Assembly: GCA_947446575.1 (NCBI GenBank)
Contig: CANFHC010000007.1
Location: 1 to 64,000, forward strand
DNA length: 64,000 bases
Reading direction: 5' to 3'
Source of the DNA: Bacteriovoracaceae bacterium
GTDB lineage: Bacteria > Bdellovibrionota > Bacteriovoracia > Bacteriovoracales > Bacteriovoracaceae
The translations under genes and the position numbers were made by a program. The notes beneath the pieces were generated by a model. It did no database searches, was not told the DNA's origin, and saw nothing but the letters and a program-made list of their open reading frames with translations. Below, piece after piece: positions 60,288 to 64,000 of the stretch (positions are counted from its first letter, which is position 1; every line of letters begins with the position of its first letter).

Positions 60288-61660
60288 AGAATCCTCGACA
60301 AGTGTTCATTCTCTAATACAAAATTTTGCGCATCCAAAGATTTTATAAAATTATCATCATGAGAAATAATAATTTGAATTTTTCCCATTGCTTTCAATTG
60401 CAAAATTAAATCTGCCACTAAAGCTTTAGACTCTGCATCTTGCCCAAAAGTTGGTTCATCATAAAGCAGAATACTTTTTTCTTGAAAAACGGTCAAGAGT
60501 ATTGAAAGTCTGCGTTTTTCTCCTTCAGAAAGTAGAAAAGGCGACCTCAAAATATCTATATCTTGAAAAAATAAATATAGAATTTCTTGTAAATTCTTTG
60601 CATCGACATTTCTTAACTCTTCTTTAATTGAATCATAAAAAAAATGTGACTCCGGATTCTGAAAAATATACCCAATTTCTTTGTAATGCATTTTAGATTT
60701 TACAAAACGACCATCTTTTAAAACGCATATCTCACCTTGATCTGGTGGCAAAAGTCCGGCCATTAATTTAAACAATGTACTTTTACCTTTTCCGTTTTTT
60801 CCTTTGATAACAATGACCTCTCCTGATTTAGCATGAAGAGAAATGTCTTCAAGTAACCTTGGTCCACCTCGGTAATGGAAATAAACATGATTCAGCTTTA
60901 ATTCTATCGAACTTTGCTTAAACTTCGTAAGGGATATGATTTGAGAGGAGGCAGGATTTAACGAGGGCATTGATTGTTCTACACTGACTCCCCCCTCTTT
61001 ATCCACATGGATAATCTTATCAGCAAAGGGAAGGATTTCATCTAGGTGATGATCGACTAATACAATAGTTCTCTTGCCTTTATGACTGCTAAGCCATTCA
61101 TAAAAATCTTTGCGTGCTTCTGGATCCAAAAAGGCGGTAGGCTCATCAAGGAGTAAGACCTCTGGATCGATTGCCAGCAACGAGGCTAAAACTAATCTTT
61201 GGCATTCTCCATTAGAGAGCTGTGTCGTTTTCTTATTCCAAAGACTATCTAAATCAAAATATTTTTGTAGCTCTTGCTTTTTTTGATCCATCTGGTCGCG
61301 AGTAAAATTAAAATTTTCCATCGAAAAAAAGAATTCTTCTTGAGCCTTAGGATAAATCAATTGAGAAAATGGATTTTGAAATAAAAAAATAATTTCTCTT
61401 AAGTTTTTTTGAAAATTTTCACCATGAAGCAAATGATTTTTATATTGAATACTTCCAACTAATTTCCCATTAGTAAACTCTGGGATAATTCCTTTTAAAA
61501 GCTGTAGTAGTGTGCTTTTTCCTGCACCAGAAGGACCGGTGATAATAACCATTTCATTTTTATTAATTTTTATCATCTCGTTGCAGAAAACTTTTTTAGC
61601 TACGGCTGAAGTCTGAAAATTACTTTTAAATGTATATTGAAAAGGGCCTATCTCATACAT
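60284..61660 (-). CDS. ECF transporter fused ATPase (two ABC domains)
   Basis: This 458-residue protein has two ABC modules in tandem. The first has Walker A GPSGAGKSTL, LSNGECQRLVLASLLA and LLLDEPTAFLD. The second has GKNGKGKSTLF, LLSEGEKRRLSILL and ILLYDEPTFG. It is a fused EcfA1-EcfA2 that energises uptake with the EcfT protein. It starts 4 nt before the end of the YkoE-like unit and overlaps ecfT by 4 nt. The TPP riboswitch upstream suggests a thiamine-related substrate. Confidence 0.88.
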   Translation of the reverse strand: MYEIGPFQYTFKSNFQTSAVAKKVFCNEMIKINKNEMVIITGPSGAGKSTLLQLLKGIIPEFTNGKLVGSIQYKNHLLHGENFQKNLREIIFLFQNPFSQLIYPKAQEEFFFSMENFNFTRDQMDQKKQELQKYFDLDSLWNKKTTQLSNGECQRLVLASLLAIDPEVLLLDEPTAFLDPEARKDFYEWLSSHKGKRTIVLVDHHLDEILPFADKIIHVDKEGGVSVEQSMPSLNPASSQIISLTKFKQSSIELKLNHVYFHYRGGPRLLEDISLHAKSGEVIVIKGKNGKGKSTLFKLMAGLLPPDQGEICVLKDGRFVKSKMHYKEIGYIFQNPESHFFYDSIKEELRNVDAKNLQEILYLFFQDIDILRSPFLLSEGEKRRLSILLTVFQEKSILLYDEPTFGQDAESKALVADLILQLKAMGKIQIIISHDDNFIKSLDAQNFVLENEHLSRIL

Positions 61661-61664
61661 AGTT

Positions 61665-62243
61665 TTATTCTTTAGCTATGAGAAATTGATCGAGGATTCC
61701 AAGTTTTATTAAACGTCTTGAAACAAGCACACTTAAAAAGCCTGCTAGCAACGCTGCTGATATTAGAAATGAAAAGAGTTGAGTAATGTTGATAGCAAGG
61801 CTAAGATTTTTATAATCATACAAAAAGAAATCCAGACAATAGCTAAAAAAAGCTGAAACAACTGCAGCTAATACTAAAACTTTTAAATCCCATTTATTAT
61901 ATAGAAATAAAAAGAAGATAAGCTCTGCTCCCAATCCTTGAACTAATCCCCAAAAAACGGACATTATTCCCCAATGTGTGAGCAAACTTTCAATAAAAGC
62001 TGCGACGATCGAAGCAATAATCGCGATCCCAGGCTTTCTGACAATTTGAGACAGAAAGACTGAGGCGAAAATCCAAAATCCTGCACTTAGGTAACTGAGC
62101 CCATTAACTTTTAATATTGGTTTGGCCAATTCATAAACAAATGTCCACCCCCAAAAGGCAACACCAAGGGCCACTGCAACTACAGCGGTTAAGACAAGTT
62201 CAAAAATTGTAATAGATTTAAAAAGTGTAATTGTATTTTTCAT
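61665..62243 (-). CDS. YkoE-like ECF substrate-binding membrane protein
   Basis: This 192-residue protein has about five to six membrane helices and the YkoE pattern, for example AFWGWTFVYELAKPIL and a conserved GLVQGLGAELIF segment. YkoE proteins are substrate-specific components of ECF transporters for the thiamine precursor HMP or thiamine. A TPP riboswitch covers the 5' leader and its 3' end includes the ribosome site. It is the first gene of the three-gene ECF operon, and oxyR follows. Confidence 0.85.
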   Translation of the reverse strand: MKNTITLFKSITIFELVLTAVVAVALGVAFWGWTFVYELAKPILKVNGLSYLSAGFWIFASVFLSQIVRKPGIAIIASIVAAFIESLLTHWGIMSVFWGLVQGLGAELIFFLFLYNKWDLKVLVLAAVVSAFFSYCLDFFLYDYKNLSLAINITQLFSFLISAALLAGFLSVLVSRRLIKLGILDQFLIAKE

Positions 62244-62245
62244 GG

Positions 62246-62326
62246 TCCTTTCCTCCGCAGGGATTATCCTGATTCAGGTTCGAGGGTATATCTCAGATCA
62301 ACTTTCAAAGTGACCACCCCTAGGTT
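62246..62326 (-). ncRNA. TPP riboswitch (THI element)
   Basis: On the minus strand the leader contains the conserved blocks CTAGGGGTG, CTGAGATATACCC, GAACCTGAATCAGG and TAATCCCTGCGGAGGAA. These are the hallmarks of the thiamine pyrophosphate riboswitch. The GGAGG at its 3' end is also the ribosome site of the YkoE-like gene, so TPP binding should block translation. Confidence 0.93.
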
Positions 62327-62373
62327 TATATTTTGAAGTTTAACGATTTCTTTAACCTTTTGCAATGTTCCAG

Positions 62374-62400
62374 ATAAAAAAAGCCCTCATAAGAGGGCCC
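62374..62400 (-). terminator. Intrinsic terminator after the Lys/Glu/Asp-repeat gene
   Basis: On the minus strand GCCCTC and GAGGGC pair around TTAT, followed by a run of seven T and ATC. It ends the gene at 62429 just upstream of the riboswitch. Confidence 0.85.
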
Positions 62401-62428
62401 TGTAATTTAAAAAAATGAATTAAGAAAA

Positions 62429-63172
62429 TTATTTTTGACGTCTATCGTCTTTGCGATCATCTTTGCGATCATCTTTGCGATCATCTTTTCTATCCTCTTT
62501 TCTGGCTTCCTTTCTGTCTTCGCGTCTGTCTTCTTTTCTATCTTCTTTTCTGTCTTCTTTTCTATCTTCTTTTTTATCTTCTTTTCTATCTTCTTTTTTA
62601 TCTTCTTTTCTATCTTCTTTTTTATCTTCTTTTCTATCTTCTTTTTTATCTTCTTTTCTATCTTCTTTTTTATCTTCTTTTTTATCTTCTTTTTTATCTT
62701 TCTTCTCTTCTTTTCGCTCTTTTCCTTCTTCTCTAACAGGCTTTATATCTTTACGAATTTTTTCAATATCTTCTTTTGAAAGATTTAATTCTTTAGCAAT
62801 ATCCTTAAGTGATTTTTTATCTTTTAATAAACTTGTAACGTCATCAACACTTTTCCCCGAAACTTTAGAAATCTCAAGTGCCATAATAATTTGCCCATAG
62901 CCTAATTTCTCATCTCTGAGCTTGGCTAATGCATCGGCTGAAATATTATATTTTTCTTCAATCATCTTTTCAATTTTTGCACCTTTCGCAGCCTTAGGAG
63001 CGGTATCTGTCGGTGATACTGCTGGTGGAGTTGTTGAAGAAGAATCTGTTGCAGGGGGAGTTGCTGGAGCAGCTGTAGAAGATGAATCTGCTGCTGCAGG
63101 AGTTGATGCAACTTGAGCAAACAGGTTTGAATTTAAAAACATGATTGAGGCAAGAATTAGTGCAATTTTCAT
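62429..63172 (-). CDS. Secreted protein with Lys/Glu/Asp/Arg repeat tail
   Basis: This 247-residue protein has a signal peptide (ending SNLFAQ) and an Ala/Pro/Ser/Thr-rich stretch to about residue 60. A folded helical region (about 65-145) follows, with LRDEKLGYGQIIMALEISKVSG and LKDIAKELNLSKEDI, like paired helix-turn-helix segments. A tail of about 90 residues is built from KEDK/KEDR and RKDD units. AGGAG precedes the ATG. The tail is highly charged with nearly balanced charge. Function is unknown; cell-wall, polyanion or metal contact are possibilities. Confidence 0.75.
   Translation of the reverse strand: MKIALILASIMFLNSNLFAQVASTPAAADSSSTAAPATPPATDSSSTTPPAVSPTDTAPKAAKGAKIEKMIEEKYNISADALAKLRDEKLGYGQIIMALEISKVSGKSVDDVTSLLKDKKSLKDIAKELNLSKEDIEKIRKDIKPVREEGKERKEEKKDKKEDKKEDKKEDRKEDKKEDRKEDKKEDRKEDKKEDRKEDKKEDRKEDRKEDRKEDRREDRKEARKEDRKDDRKDDRKDDRKDDRRQK
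62450..62700 (-). repeat. Short tandem DNA repeats coding the charged tail
   Basis: Twelve-base units encoding KEDK or KEDR alternate through most of the region, and GATCGCAAAGAT-type units are found at the 3' end. Near-identical neighbouring units imply slippage, so the copy number may vary between strains. Confidence 0.8.
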
Positions 63173-63320
63173 AAAGTCTCCTTACATAAGTTTAGTGATG
63201 CCGTTTATTATACACCAGCTTCGAAAATGAAGCTTACACAGTCTTTGACGGTTAAATAGGAAGAAAAGTTTCATTAAAAATTAACTATCTTTTTATTTCT
63301 CGGGATTTTAACATCTTAGG

Positions 63321-63929
63321 ATGCCTGTCAAAATCTTCTCGAAACTTTTTTCTTCGAAATACGTCTCTACAAGTGACGAGGAACTTATGACTTTAATTCA
63401 AACAAACGACAGCTTAGCATTTAATGAACTCTACTCACGATATAAGGTAGGTTTAAACTCTTATTTTAGCGGGCTACTAGATCCAACAATCGCAGAAGAG
63501 CTCATGCAAGAAACCTTTATAAAGATACTAAATAAAAGTCACATGTTTCGTTTTGAAAGCAAAGTCAAAACATGGATTTGGACTATTGCTAAAAATACAA
63601 TTAGAGATCATTGGAGGTCAGTAGATCACAAGATAATAAACTCTTTTGATAGCTTAACTGATCAGGAGACAGGCGAAGAATTATTTGAAGCCCCATTAAC
63701 TTCTAATGAAGAATTAATCTTAAGCAAGGTAATCAAAAAGCAACTAACGGCATGTATAGAAGAATTATCCGAAGATCAAAGAGAAATTGTTTTATTGCAC
63801 ATTCAATCTGAATTATCACATCAGGAAATTTCAGAGCTCACTCAAATTCAAATCGGAGCGATCAAGTCTCATCTTTTTAGAGCAAAGGATAAACTCATCA
63901 ATTGTTTTAAGCACGGTGGTCATCTGTGA
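63321..63929 (+). CDS. ECF-type RNA polymerase sigma factor
   Basis: This 202-residue sigma-70 family protein has region 2 (LMTLIQTNDSLAFNELYSRYK and the DHWRSVD end of region 2.4) and region 4 (LSEDQREIVLLHIQSELSHQEISELTQIQIGAIKSHLFRAKDKL). It redirects RNA polymerase to a specific regulon. It overlaps the next gene by 3 nt (GTGA), as sigma/anti-sigma pairs often do. Confidence 0.9.
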   Translation: MPVKIFSKLFSSKYVSTSDEELMTLIQTNDSLAFNELYSRYKVGLNSYFSGLLDPTIAEELMQETFIKILNKSHMFRFESKVKTWIWTIAKNTIRDHWRSVDHKIINSFDSLTDQETGEELFEAPLTSNEELILSKVIKKQLTACIEELSEDQREIVLLHIQSELSHQEISELTQIQIGAIKSHLFRAKDKLINCFKHGGHL

Positions 63930-64000
63930 AAAAAGCAAATAACTTTTACATGTGGTTAAATCAAAAGAAGTGGTTGAGAATTTCACCGACTAAAGAGCTC
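63926..64000 (+). CDS. Start of a gene coupled to the sigma factor (partial)
   Basis: A GTG at 63926 overlaps the sigma-factor stop (GTGA) and opens a frame (VKKANNFYMWLNQKKWLRIS) that runs off the right edge; 25 residues are visible. Position suggests an anti-sigma factor or regulator, but nothing seen in it proves this. Confidence 0.5.
   Translation, partial: MKKANNFYMWLNQKKWLRISPTKEL

Noticed and set aside
61665-62243. Considered as a ThiT or BioY type S-component
   Set aside because: The helix pattern and the fused-ATPase/EcfT neighbours with a TPP riboswitch fit YkoE better. The exact substrate stays open.
62435-62900. Plus-strand frames rich in Phe/Ile or Ser/Phe/Leu opposite the charged-tail gene
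   Set aside because: They are translations of the complementary repeat. The minus-strand frame has a signal peptide, AGGAG and a terminator.

Overview
The window is AT-rich and gene-dense, and looks like the chromosome of a Gram-negative bacterium: it holds an outer-membrane beta-barrel protein, an OxyR with both redox cysteines, Lon, MtaB, ArgS and two tRNAs. The gene mix (L,D-transpeptidases, many secreted repeat proteins, a gingipain-type surface protein, low GC) would suit a Bdellovibrionota/Bacteriovoracia-like organism. That placement is inference; no rRNA or species marker is present.

Layout. About 0-21 kb is a surface-polysaccharide locus: three acyltransferase-3 proteins, an L,D-transpeptidase, eight glycosyltransferases, a flippase (Wzx-like), a polymerase/ligase (Wzy-like), a polyprenyl-phosphate sugar-phosphate transferase and an SLBB export protein. 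Inside it (4.5-8.6 kb) sits a Dlt-like acylation module: an adenylation enzyme, an SGNH transferase, a DltB-type MBOAT, a 35-residue membrane microprotein with an aromatic/Tyr C-terminus, and a carrier protein. About 21-31 kb holds a RiPP-like cassette: radical SAM/SPASM, PqqD-like RRE, nucleotidyltransferase, S26-type peptidase, HPr-kinase-like protein and a 57-residue candidate precursor. The precursor start overlaps the end of a 2025-residue gingipain-type (C25) surface protein gene. About 31-40 kb continues on the minus strand with an ABC transporter, two chain-length/co-polymerase (PCP) proteins, three BY-kinase-like proteins that have lost the P-loop, and two glycosyltransferases.

From 40.5 kb the content is more ordinary: xdhABC, a second L,D-transpeptidase, mtaB, tRNA-Lys and tRNA-Glu, a TPR/beta-barrel protein beside a Gln/Gly-rich secreted protein, a DUF4399 protein, lon, an OsmC protein, argS, a DUF4105 protein, oxyR, a TPP-riboswitch-controlled ECF (YkoE-type) transporter, a secreted Lys/Glu/Asp-repeat protein, and an ECF sigma factor followed by the start of a partner gene.

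Three themes stand out. First, the Dlt-like module may aminoacylate the polysaccharide made by the surrounding genes. Second, the RiPP cassette combines the tailoring set known from some lasso peptide clusters (HPr-kinase-like kinase plus nucleotidyltransferase) with a radical SAM enzyme, and its precursor ends in Ser. Third, about ten genes have a -10-like hexamer ending only 5-9 nt before a start codon that lacks a Shine-Dalgarno sequence, which suggests leaderless transcription. All functional calls come from motifs read by eye; no database search was run.
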